DNA of 64,000 nucleotides from Neospora caninum Liverpool (Eukaryota > Apicomplexa > Conoidasida > Eucoccidiorida > Sarcocystidae). Where the stretch lies: the NCBI RefSeq assembly GCF_000208865.1, contig NC_018395.1, forward strand, positions 1,209,920 through 1,273,919. Direction: 5' to 3'. Both the position numbers and the translations under genes were made by a program. Positions within the stretch are counted from its first letter, which is position 1; every line of letters starts with the position of its first letter. Below are positions 11,243 through 31,926 of this stretch, one piece after another. Under the pieces are notes generated by a model, which saw nothing but the letters and a program-made list of their open reading frames with translations, was not told the DNA's origin and ran no database searches.

Positions 11243-14200
11243 ATGAAACGCGCGTCTGGGAAGGCGCCTTCTTCTGGGCATGGGCCCAGAAGAAACGTTC
11301 TGCCTCTGCCTGCGTCGACGCACAGCAAGCGTAGCAACAGCCACGATGGGAGGCGACAGACGGCGGCCGAGGGCGAAGCAGTAACTCGCGATCGCGACGG
11401 GTTCCTCATTCCTCGTCCCCTGTCGGTGAAGCCGCAGGGGAGGAAACCAGCCGCAGAGAATACAGCGAAACCCGCGGAAAAAAGACCACGAGCGCGGATA
11501 CAGGCGCGGTGGCCTTCCCAGTCAACGGCGCACCAAAGAGGAGGACTCACGGAAGACGAAAAAAAATCGGGAGAGGACGTGTCAGAGAAAGAGGATGCGT
11601 CAGAGGAAGAGAAGACAGACACAGAAAACGAGACGCTGGAGTCTTCGTCGACGAGTGAAGATGACCTCGACGATGAGGACTACGAGGAAGAGGAAGAGAA
11701 GCCGCGAGTGACTGCGGGGAGGATCCGCCCTGAGGCGTTCCGCGTCTCCGGGAAACTCCGTTGCTCAAATCCGTTGCGTGAGAGGCGCGCTGGAGATCTC
11801 GATAACTCTTCTCGTCTCCCTGCTCTCCTGGATGGATCATCTGTCTCATCAGGCCCCGCTCGAGGCGGCGAGGCGCCGGAGCCCGGGCGGAAGCGCGGTC
11901 GGGGCACAGGGGACTTGCGGAGTCTCTCGCGGCGCTCGGGAGATCGAAAGAGCAAGAAACTGCGAGGAGAGGTGCTCCGCGCCCTCGACGCGTCGCTCGA
12001 CAGCCTCATTTCCGTAACCGGCGTTCAGTACTGTCCACAAAGAGTCGCCGAAGCAATTGCCGCGGAGATTTCCAAAGCACAAGGCGAGACAAACGCGAGA
12101 GAGCGCGCGAGAGAGGGAGAGGAAGACTCTGAGGGCGGGCGAGACGCACGGTGCAATGGCGGACGGCAGACGGGGGGCGACCGAGAGAAGCGAATGGGGG
12201 CGCATGCAGGAAAAGAACGAGAAGAGAGGGAGCGACAAAGGGACGAGAACGCAGCTGCGACGATGGCGACGCTGGCAGCGGCCGTCCTCAACATGCTTGT
12301 CGAGGTAAGTGCCAAGCATCCAGGGGACGGTGCCCGTTCCGGCTCTTTCCTGTGTCGCGACTTTCACTCTGCATTTTCCCCCTCCTCTCTATTCTTGCGT
12401 CTTCCGAGACGATGCCTCGCGTCGTTCTCTCTCCTTTTCAACCTCTCCCGCGTCTCCCTCGTCTCTGGAAGCTCTTCCTCGAAACGCCCTATCGCTCTGG
12501 TCGGGGCCGCGGGGCCCGCCCCGTTGTCCACCTTTCTTGCGCCGTCGCGTGCGTTTCGCTCTGTCGCTTCCTCGTGACACTTTCCTCCTCGCGTTTCGGC
12601 CGGCTCTGGCCGCCGTTCCCGACCTTCTCGCTTGCAGGTGGGAGGCCTCCCGTCGCCTCTGTTCCACGCCAACCATCTAGCGCCTCTGCTGATCCAGTCC
12701 TACGCCGTTCTTCGACGTGCATCCACTCGACGCAAATCGCCGTCGTCCCTCTCGCGCCTCGACGCCCTCGCCTTGCCTGCTGTCTCCTTGCCGCCTCCGG
12801 CGTCTGCGCCTGCCACGGCAGCGCGGCGCATTCTGCAACGGGGCATCTGTCGCCTGTTTGCTCAGCTGATTGAGGAGAAGACGGCGGGCGTCTCTGCTGG
12901 CTCTGTTGTCTCTGTCTCTTTGGCGCCTTCGTCGCGCGGGCCGGCTGGGGAGAGCGACGGAGCGGAAGGCGCAGCCACAGGGAGGAACCAGGCCGACTGT
13001 CAGAGGGTTCTAAAAGGCGACAAAGCGTCGGCGCCTATCGGCGAGCGACAGCAGTGCGCGCTGCTGGAATTCCCGCGGCAGACCTTCCATAACTTTCGCT
13101 CGCTGCTCAAAAGCGTTTTTTTCCAGGCGACTCTGATCTGCCAAAGCGAGGGATCGCTCGAGCCCCTGGGCAGCCTCGGCCTCCTAGGCCTGCTCTCGGG
13201 CCTCGCTGGAAGCGGCGCCAGGCGAATCCGCGCCGCCGCCACGCTTGCAGGTACCAACCAGGGCATGCACAAGAGAGAAAGGAGAGAGAGAGGAAGATGA
13301 GGGAGAAGAAGGAAGAGAGGAAGAAGAGAGAGAAGATGAGAGAGAATACAAAGCGGAGAGATGAAGATGAGGGAGAAGAAGGGAGAGATGAAGATGAGAG
13401 AGAATACGAAGCGGAGAGATGAAGATGAGAGAGAAGAAGGGAGAGATGAAGATGAGGAAGAAGAGGAGGGAGAAGAGGAGGGAGACGAGAGAGAGTCGAA
13501 AGAAGCAGGAGACGCAGGAGAATGCAGAGAGCCGGAGAAGCACCAGACGGGAGTTGCAGCCGTATCTGTGTGTTGTCTGCCTGTTTCTCGATGCTCTTTG
13601 TTTTCCTCCATGTTCGTCCCTTTTTGTCTTTTTGTTGGCTTTCCCCCCCTCATCGCTTGCTCCTCTTTTTTCGCCTTCCGTTTCTCGCCGCCTCCCCCCT
13701 TTCGCTCCCTCGCACTGTGTGCCGTGGCTCTTCACTTTCCCGCTTTTCGCCTTTTCTGTGCATGTTTGCTTTGCCGCAGTACTGGGAATCTCAGAGGGCC
13801 TAGCTGCCTCGCTCGCTTCACTGCATGCAGAGGAAAGCAAGTTCCACCAACAGCTTCTTCAGCTGCAGTGTACACACGACGTTCCAGCGCTTCCTTCGTC
13901 CTCTTCCTCCTCTTCATCGTGGGGAGAGAGAGTTGTGGAAGACATTCGCGGGCGACTTGATGGAGCCGAGAGGAGCACGCGGGTGTCGGTACAGCTGCTC
14001 GAAGTTCTTGCGGCGGAGTCCCTGGCTTTCCGCTCTCGAGATGTGTGTCCCCTCATCCGCGCAGAAACGCTGCACGTTATGGTGAGAACCAGGGAGAGAG
14101 AGGAGACGTTTTCCCTCGCTTAGGCAGAGCTGTTGGGATGCAGACCACGTAGGCTACTGAGTGTACGTCGACTTGTCGGAAAGGAAGCTGGTGGAGATCT

Positions 14201-17200
14201 AAAAGCGACAAGACGGCGTGGACAGGTGCCCGCGTTTCGTGGCAACTCTCAGAAAACCGCGTTTTGGGCCGACAACACGGCGAGTGAAAAGAAGGGAACC
14301 TTGGTCGGCGATGGTTCGAAGAGCGGCCTCTCTGGTGTACGTTCTCTGGCGCTTGGCCGCGTCTCTCCAGTCTTCTTCGCCTCGCCTCCCTGCTCTTTCG
14401 TTTGCTCTCGTTGTCTCCACCCCTAAAGCGCGCACGCCTCTCCTTCGTCCGTTGCCTCTCCTCTTGTTGTCCTTTTTGCACGGCCTCTTTCTCTTTTCTC
14501 TCTCCTGTTTCTCCCGCCCTCTCCGTAGTTCGTTCCGTGTCTTTGCGCCCGCACTTTCCGTGCTTCGTTTGTCTCTCGCTCTCTCGCCTGCACACCCTGC
14601 GTGCTCTCACCATCTTCTTGGCTCTTCCGCTACCTGTTTTGTGCCTCGCAGGCTTCGTATCTCCTGCCGGCTTTGCCGGCTCTCGTGCTGGGGTGTCTCC
14701 CCTTTCAAGCGGCAGTTCTGTCGGCGCTCGCCGACGCGGCGGGTCCTAAAGCTTCCGTCTCCGTCTTCCAGTCCACGGCGCTTCTTTCCTCGCTCGAGTT
14801 CTTCTCTGTCGCTCTCTCTCTGCTTCTGCCCAGAGAAGCGAGCGAGAAGGCGCTCCCGCGAGCTCGGCCAGAGAGAAGATCCGAAGCTGCGGGGGATGCC
14901 TCGCCAGCAGGCTCTGCAGGCGACAACGGCGACGAGACACAGGTCGACGACGCCACGCGGCAGAAAGCCGAAACCTTTGTGAAGGCGGCGAGGCCTCTTG
15001 TTCTTCTCCTCGCTGCCGGAAGCGAAGACAGTGCAGTCGCGGCGTTGCATGCGCTACTGCCGGCTGCGAAGGCCACGCGCAGCTGGAGAGAAGCGGGGAC
15101 GAAAAGAAGCACGGGCGAAGACGCAGCAAAGGCACACGGCCGGAGACGCACCGAAGACGCGGGCGAGGCAGAAGGAGGCGAAACGCGGACCGAACACGGC
15201 GGAGGCACGAAGACGCCAGGCGAGAGAGGGGAAAAGGAAGAAAGCGTGTGGGTGATCAGCGAGGAAGAAGGCGAGAAGCTGCTCAGCTCTTTCTGGACTT
15301 CCAAGGGGACGGAGGCGGCAGCGGCGGCTGCTCCGATCCTCGACGAGCTCTTTCTGGGCGGACGCCTCGCAGCCGAGAACGCGAGCGAAGAGACACCGCA
15401 AGAGGGGTGAGAAGACGCGCGCCTTGGACACGACGACGGGGCGAGTCAGCACTGAAACCGGCGAGGGGCGAGGCTGTGTGGGGAGTCTCCGATTCGAGTT
15501 TGTGTGGGGGGGAAAGGAGACCTTTCGCTCGCCGGTGCGGATCGTGCAGCTCGTTCGGTCGTGTGAGGGAAAAAACTGGGGAAAAAAAAGAAAAAACGCG
15601 GCCCTTCAGCGGTGGCAAAATATCTCGGCGAAGTGAGAGCCAGAGAGAGCACGGGACAGAAAACGCTCTGGGCCGGATTCGGAGTGAAGAGGTCGAGTCG
15701 TTTCCTTTCCCCTCCATGCTTGTCGTCTCTGTCGTTTGCTGCCTCTTCCTTGTGTATACCCTGCAGCCGTCTCGGCCCCTCGACCGAGCGCGGCCTGCGC
15801 CTTCTCCTCTCCTTCTGCCTTGCCCACCTCCCTCGCTCGCCCCCCTCTTCCTTCTCCGCCGCCGTCTCTTCTTCTTTGCTCTTTGCGTGCGCGGATCGAG
15901 TTGTGGACGGTTTCTGGGGGCTGGCTGCGGGCGTGAAGCAGCCGAAGCGGATGCTCGAGTTGCTCGTGCGAGGCGAAGCGGAGGGCGACGAGCGCTGCGC
16001 GTTGCGGGAAGGCGAGCGGAAACTCCTTTTGCAGTTCTGCGCGAGGAGCTTTCAGCTGTTGCAGCTGAGGCAGCGCGAAGCGCAGCAGAGACGCCAACCG
16101 AGCAAGGTCCGCCGCGTGGAGCGCGCTCGGGCGGAAAGGGAGCGAGACGGCGCCAGACTCGCCCCGGGTCGTGTCTGGGGCTGCGAGGCCTCCCTCCGCG
16201 AGGACAAAACGGAGAAGAAGGCGAAACGGACCCCGCGCGAAGAGCCGCCGGCTGGGCGACTGGAGACAGAAGCGGCGCCGGACGAAGAGCGAGACAGAGA
16301 GAGAGAAGACGAAGAGCGAGAAGAGAAACAGTTCCTCGTCGAGGGGACAGAAGCGGTCTTTGCGAATCTGCCGATGCTGCTCAGAATCCATCAAGTGAGA
16401 AGGAAAGAGAGAGACACTCGAGGGACGAGCTGCCGACTCACGCAGAAGAGTCTCCCCCTCGAGAGAAGATCAGCGCGGCCCGTGCCAGCCGAGTCTCCGG
16501 TGTTTTCGTGACGACTGTGTGCCTTTCACTTCCGCTCGTACACAGAAAGCAGCGCCTCCGCGGCGTTCTTCTTTCGTCTGGACGTCTCCATGACAACGTG
16601 CGCGTTCGGTGTCTGTGTCTCGTCTCTCTGCAGGCCGACAGAGACGAGCTGTATCTCCTCCTTGCGGGCGTCTACTGGGCAGCGTTTCCGCCTCCCTGTC
16701 TCTCCTTCCACCTTTCCCAAAGAGCTCTGACGCTCTCGCCTTCCTCTCTGTCTTCCGCGCCGTTTGTGCTGTCGTCTTTCCCTCTCTCCCCTTCGCCTCT
16801 CTCTGCAGCCTGCACGTCTCCGGTTTCGATCTGTGCGCACACGTCGCCGTTCTTCTCCCCCTCGGGCGCCCTGGCCGCTCTCACCTCCGTCTGTCTCTCT
16901 GCGTCTTCGCCCCTCGCGGTTCGAACGGCGTTCAGCTGTCTCTCGAATCTCGCACTGCTTCTCGCGCCTCTGGATGCGAAACCCGTTTCCGCGGCGCTCT
17001 CGCGGCTGCATGCGAGCCTTCTCTCTGCGTCAGTCGCCAGCGGCGAGTCGCTTCAGGCGCTCCTGTTCAGACACCCGGCGGCGAAGGTCGGCGGCGACGC
17101 GCGGGAAGAGGGGAGAGGGCCTTTGCCGTTGGACTCTCAGAGAGAAGATGCACAGGCACCTCCCGTGTTTGATCTGAGTCGTTTGCGGAAATCCAGGAAG

Positions 17201-20200
17201 CACAGAGAATTGGTTGAAATGCACCTTGTGCAACTGGAGGCGAATCTGCTTCGCCTCGCGTCCTTCTACTCCACGTGTCTCTCTTTCCTCGCCGAGCCGC
17301 GGGGCAGAGACAGCGAAAGAACGGGGCGAGAAAGCGCACTCGAATCCTTCCACGCGCTGTCCTTTCCCTCCCTCGCAACAGCGACGGAGACAGCTGTCGC
17401 GATCCTGCACATGCGAGTCATGGCGTCGATGGCCGAAGAGCCGAATGCTGAACTCGCGACTGTTCACGGAGAAGAAAGAATAGAGTTGAACGGACCGGCA
17501 GAGATGGGCGAGGTGCCGGAAATCCCAAGTAAGAGCAACGAGCAAAAGACAGGACGAAGGGAGACAGATGTGATACGGAAGGAGAAGAAGAGAGAGAGAA
17601 GAGAGAGAGATAGAGACGAAGAGAGAGATAGCCCCCTGGAGGCGCCGGTGGCGGACAGCGATGGGTGCGGTTGGTTTGGAGAGAGCGTTCGGTTCACGCA
17701 CTTGTCCGTGAGTTGTGTGTCGCGTGGTTCGTTTTCAGCGCCGCGTCTGGTGTTGCATGCGTCGGATCTTTTGCTCGCGATCTACAGCCACCTCGCGTAC
17801 CGCAGTCTGTTCCTGTATTCGAACTTGACTGGCGAAATTCGGCGAGTCGCACAGCTGGAAACCTACCGAGCGCAAGGGGCTTCGGTTCCGGAAATCGGAG
17901 GCGACGCCAGAGAAGGGAAAGAGAAGAGACAGGCAGAGAAGGCGGCCATGCGCGGCTGGGACGCCGACCTCGAGGACGGATACGCGGGAGAGAAACACAT
18001 CCTCGACGGCTGGCCCGCGGAGGAGACAGATCAAGAGACTGTCGAGAGCAGGGACGCGGCGCGTCGCCTCGCCGCAGAGGCACACACGGGAGAACAAGAG
18101 ACAGGAAAGGGGGGAGAACGGGACAGCCGCACGGTCTCCGCAGAGATCGAACACGCCCGCGAAGGGGTCAGTGCTGTCTCCAGGCAGCTCCAGGAAACTT
18201 TGGTGAGTGAAGCAGCAGCGGGGGAGTTAGGTCTCCTGTGGGGTGGCTTGTCCACGTGCTCAGCTGTGCCTGCTTCGCCTACGGATTTCGCTCTGTCTTC
18301 CCCCGCGTCTGCTCGCCGCGCGGCTGTTTTTTCTCTGCAGGTTTCCGTGTGCGTTCCTGCCTTTCCGCCTTCATCACTGGTGCCAGTGGCCGTCCAGCCT
18401 CTCTTCTCTCGGTCGAGTTCTGTTGTCTTCCCCGTGTTTGCTCGCAGTTTCGTTCTCTTCTCATTTTCCTGCTCTGTTTTGCATGCGCCGCCTCTTTCCC
18501 CGGCAGGCTGAAGCCGCCGCGTGCCGCAATCGGTCGACGGTACTTCTCGCAGCTCTCCTCGAGACTGAGACTCGCCCGCTGCTTCTATTCAATTCTCTCG
18601 TCTCTGTCTTGACCCTCGGTAAGCGAAAAGTGTCTTTCACTTCCTTCGCCAGGAGGTTCGCACGCCACACACACACATACGGGCTTTCTCTGTCTTCGCG
18701 CGATCCGAGTGAGGGCAACCGTCTTCCACAGGTGTCCAGACAGCGAGACAGAAAAGAAGCTGTGCGTGCGGGAAGATAGGGAGGCCTGTCGATGCGTGCA
18801 GGTCTAGACGTAGCGCGGCGTCTCCGGCATTTCTGCTCGACTGGATATGCATGTCTGTGATCCTGGACATGCACATACCTTAAAAGGGGGAGAGGTGTAA
18901 CTACGCACAGATCGCCAAATTCGAAGCGATTCGGAGTCGTTCGCCTGTGAAAAAAGACCGGGTTGCGATAGGTTGCGGTGTCCCTGCTGTGCAGTGGATC
19001 GTGAAAGCGCGCGTGTCTCTTTCCTTGACTCGTCTGGTGTCTCCGCAGCTCAGGTCGAAGGCGCAGTCTTGTCGGCTCGCGAGGCGTGCTGCCGGGCCCT
19101 GTCCTCGGTCTCTGTGTCGCCATCCCCCCGCGCCGAGTCGCCTGCTGTCCGTTCCCCGGAGCTTCTTCTCCCTTCTCTGCATGCGTACGAGTATATCCCG
19201 TCGGACCTTGAGGCGATCGTGTCCGCGTTTCAGCACTTTCTGGATCTTCTCGGATCCTCAAGCGAAGCGTTCCTCTCTCCAGAGAAAGCGCTGTCTCGGC
19301 GTCTCTGTCGCGCAGCGGAGAAGACAGAAACGTCTTTCCCCCTGCCTTCGCACCTCCCCGACCTCGCCGGTGGCTCCTCGTCCCTCGCAGCCTCCTCGCT
19401 CTTCTCGTCGGCGCTCTCTGGAACGGCGTGTGCTCCCCTTCTCGCTACGGCCCGCTACGACGCCTCCGCGCTCTCGTATCTCGATTCAGTTGTCCTTGCT
19501 TCTTCTCCGTCTTTTGCTTTGTGTACTTCGCCGCAAAAGAGACAGCACGCCGCCTCTGCCCAAGAGCCGAAGGCTCTTGAGGCGTGCGCGCAGGCGCAGC
19601 CGGAGGACGGTCCAGGCTGCGACTTCAAGTTGAGAGTCCGCGAGTCCATGGCGCTGGGCTGCTGTCGCCTCGCACGCCAGAGCTGCCTCCGAGAGCTGCG
19701 CTGGGCCGTGGGAGGTCTTGGCGCGTCTTTGCTGTCGATGCTGGATCACCCGTCAGCCCCGGTGGCGATGGAATCCCGCCTTCTCTTCCAAACCATGAAG
19801 AGACAGAACTTCCGCCTCCTGCTTCAGATGCTGCTGCAGACGGCTCAAGACCTCTTCGACGCGCGTCTCCTCACGCCTCTGACGCTTCTCCTCCTCGAAC
19901 GAAGAGAAAGAGAAAGAGAAGGAAGAGGGGGTGTTGGTGGAGCTGGGGAGGCCGTCGCGACGGAGACACGAGACGCGGAGGTAGGGGACTCTTCGCTCGT
20001 TGCGGAAGACGTCGAAGAGCGCTTTTCCCACCTCGTGCAGTGGTCGGTTGTCGCCTCGCAGAGACTCAGTGTCGGGGTACTCGCGGGTGCTCAGCAGATG
20101 GAAATGGTGAATTTCTGGCGGGCTGCGATTCGACACAACCGCTGTCTCGCGAACGCCGCCGCCGAATATGAGCGCAGGAACTCGCAAGACGAAAGCACGC

Positions 20201-22434
20201 AGGAAACGCAAGGCAAAGACGAAAGAGAGGAAGAAGAGAAAGCTTTTCAGCGGGCTCGGGAGGAGGTTCTGTGGCAGCTGCAGGTTGGAGGGCGCGAGCG
20301 GAGAGAGGGCGACGCAGAGGGGAGCCCCTTGGTGGGCGTCGAGAGATTTCCGCGCTTGCAATTTCTGGATTTTCTCCATCCGTTCATTCAGCGAGGATCT
20401 TTGCCGACTTACCTGCTGAATCAACTGCTCGGGGTCACCAAGGAGCTCATCAAGCGAAAGGAAGAAGAAGCGAGAGAAGCGAGGGTGGGAAGTGGAGCGC
20501 ATGGGCGAAGGGTTGAGAGGGAGAGAGAGAACTGCTTTGTGGGCTGGGAAACCTCCGGGGAAAAACGATTGTTCGAGGCGGTGAAAAAGAAAGAAGGGTG
20601 GATGACGCTGCTCCAGACGATGCGAGAAAAAAGGCAAGCAGCAGAAGATGAAAGAGCGAAAGAGAGGCGAGAGCGGGAACGACGAGACCAAGAACCACTG
20701 GAAGATGAGAGACGAAAAGAAAGACAGAAAAGAGCACATGATGTTGAGAGCGCAGAGAGAGGAAACAGAGAGGAGAGAGAGAACGAGCGGCGCGAGGTGA
20801 GAGAGGAGAGGAGAGAGGAGAGGGATAAGGAAAGGAGAGAAGCGAGAGAGAACGAGCGGAGAGAGGCGAGAGAGAACGAGCGGAGAGAGGCGAGAGAGAA
20901 CGAGCGGAGAGAGGCGAGAGAGAAGGAGAGGAGAGAGGCGAGAGAGAACGAGCAGAGAGAGGCGAGAGAGAACGAGCGGAGAGAGGCGAGAGAGAAGGAG
21001 AGGAGAGAGGCGAGAGAGAACGAGCAGAGAGAGGCGAGAGAGAACGAGCGGAGAGAGGCGAGAGAGAACGAGCGGAGAGAGGCGAGAGAGAAGGAGAGGA
21101 GAGAGGAGAGAGAGAAGGAAAGGAGAGAGGAGAGAGAGAAGGAAAGGAGAGAGGAGAGAGAGAAGGAAAGGAGAGAGGAGAAAGAGAACGAGAGGAGAGA
21201 GCGTGAACGCCATGGAGCGCAAGAGCGTACGGGAGACGAGAGAAGGCAAGGAAAGAGACGGCGAGAGGAGAGTGAAGGAGCGAGAGAAAGAATGGAGGGC
21301 GTCGACAAGAGAAAAGGTCGACAAGGACAGGAGAGGGAGGGGGAGAAGAGAAGGGAGAGACGGCAGTTCGACGACGCGTCTCGGGGAGCGCGAGGCGATA
21401 AAGAACCCGCAAGGCCACGAGAGCAGAACGGAGGAGAACGAGAGGAAGAAGCCGCCAAAGAGACGTGGAGCCGAAGGGAGTTGTGGAAGGAAGGCGAAGA
21501 GGATAGCGAGGATGAATTGTGCGCCAGACTGGAGAAGAGGAGCGGGGCTGGGGAGATACAGAGGAAGGAAGAGGCCCCGAAGATTCGGGAAGAGATCCCA
21601 AGACAGGAGGCGCGCCAGGAAGAACGCAAAAAGCGCGATGATAGCCGAGGTAGAAAGAAGAAAGAGGTGAACATCTTCTCTTCAGAAGAAGATGAAGACT
21701 GGCGAGAAACAGCACAGGCGAGACGGCCCAGACAGGAGAGGCTGCCGGCGCGTTCCGCTGCGCGGAAACCTCTCGGAAGTCACGAGTCAGAGAGCGACGA
21801 GAGCGAGCGGGAAGACGCGAGCAGTGGAGCCGAAGATCTGAGACGAGGGGAGAAGACGCGAGGAGCGAGAGCGCGCAGAAGCGAAGAGGCGCCTCCCCAC
21901 GAGGCGAACTCGCGGGCTGAGCGTCACCTCACGGCCACGAGAGAGACAGAGACAGTCGAAAACGACGGCAGAGGTCGCCCGAAGCGAGACGCGAAACCTG
22001 GAGAAAGAGAAACGCATGCACCAACTGCACCAGAGGCAAGGGCGAAACCGCGACAGGACGACGAGGATTTGTGGAACTTTTCCGTCTCTCCCGTCCCTCG
22101 ACGAACGAACCTCCCGGTGGAGCCCGACGCCGCCCGAGCGCGTCGCAGGGAGTGCACGCCGCGGCCAGCGCCGTCGGTTTCTTCTGAAGAAGGAAAGGGC
22201 GAGTTCACGGGAAGCGAGTTGGACGTTTGGAGTGACGACGACGGCTCCTTGTTTGAGAAGATGGAACGCGTCTGTTCTCTTTTGGGGTCGGAGAAAAAGT
22301 CGAGAGAGGACGACGCGAGAGGCGTGCTGGACACTCGGCCGAGGAAAAGGCAGAAGGCGGCGCGCGAGGAAGAGCCCGAGTGGGACTCGGCGAGTCAGGC
22401 GACGTCCTTTGCGGAAGACCTCTTGGACTTTTAG
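11243..22434 (+). CDS. STAG-domain protein, probable cohesin subunit Scc3/SA
   Basis: Very large nuclear-type protein, about 2808 residues. Eight exons keep phase throughout: 11243-12304, 12638-13250, 13780-14081, 14652-15406, 15767-16394, 16634-18202, 18507-18618, 19049-22434. The first 350 residues are basic and acidic low-complexity sequence. Near residues 495-600, spanning the exon 2/3 junction, the order FHNFRSLLKS, then GARRIRAAATLA, then GLAASLASL follows the STAG domain. FRSRDVCPLIRAETLHV (to residue 659) matches the stromalin motif usually read as YRDVxPxIRAxC. Further helical, HEAT-like segments follow, with Ser- and Glu-rich inserts. Residues about 2240-2410 are an Arg/Glu repeat. 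The ATG at 11243 opens the first frame. STAG proteins clamp the kleisin Scc1 and DNA in cohesin. Assignment rests on short motifs; another HEAT-repeat nuclear protein is the alternative. Part of exon 6 (about 16690-16810) could hide a small intron. Confidence 0.7.
13338..13460 (+). repeat. 58-bp purine-rich tandem repeat in intron 2 of the Scc3-like gene
   Basis: The block starting GAGAGAGAATAC occurs at about 13338 and again at 13396. It sits inside a longer all-purine run (about 13270-13500). The run lies between the donor at 13251 and the acceptor before 13780, so it is intronic. Confidence 0.8.
20830..21210 (+). repeat. 24-bp coding repeat, Arg/Glu octapeptide
   Basis: About 16 tandem copies of a 24-base unit code for the octapeptide NERREARE and close variants (KERREARE, NEQREARE, KERREERE) in the last exon of the Scc3-like gene. 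The even i, i+4 spacing of Arg and Glu is typical of a stable single alpha helix. The low base complexity also makes long antisense open frames on the minus strand, which are not genes. Confidence 0.95.

Positions 22435-31926
<9,492 letters not shown>

Noticed and set aside
19753..21715. Three long minus-strand open frames of over 400 residues
   Set aside because: They are antisense shadows of the Arg/Glu repeat and its flanks. They read as Leu/Ser repeats (LSPLVLSR type), with no start context or domain.
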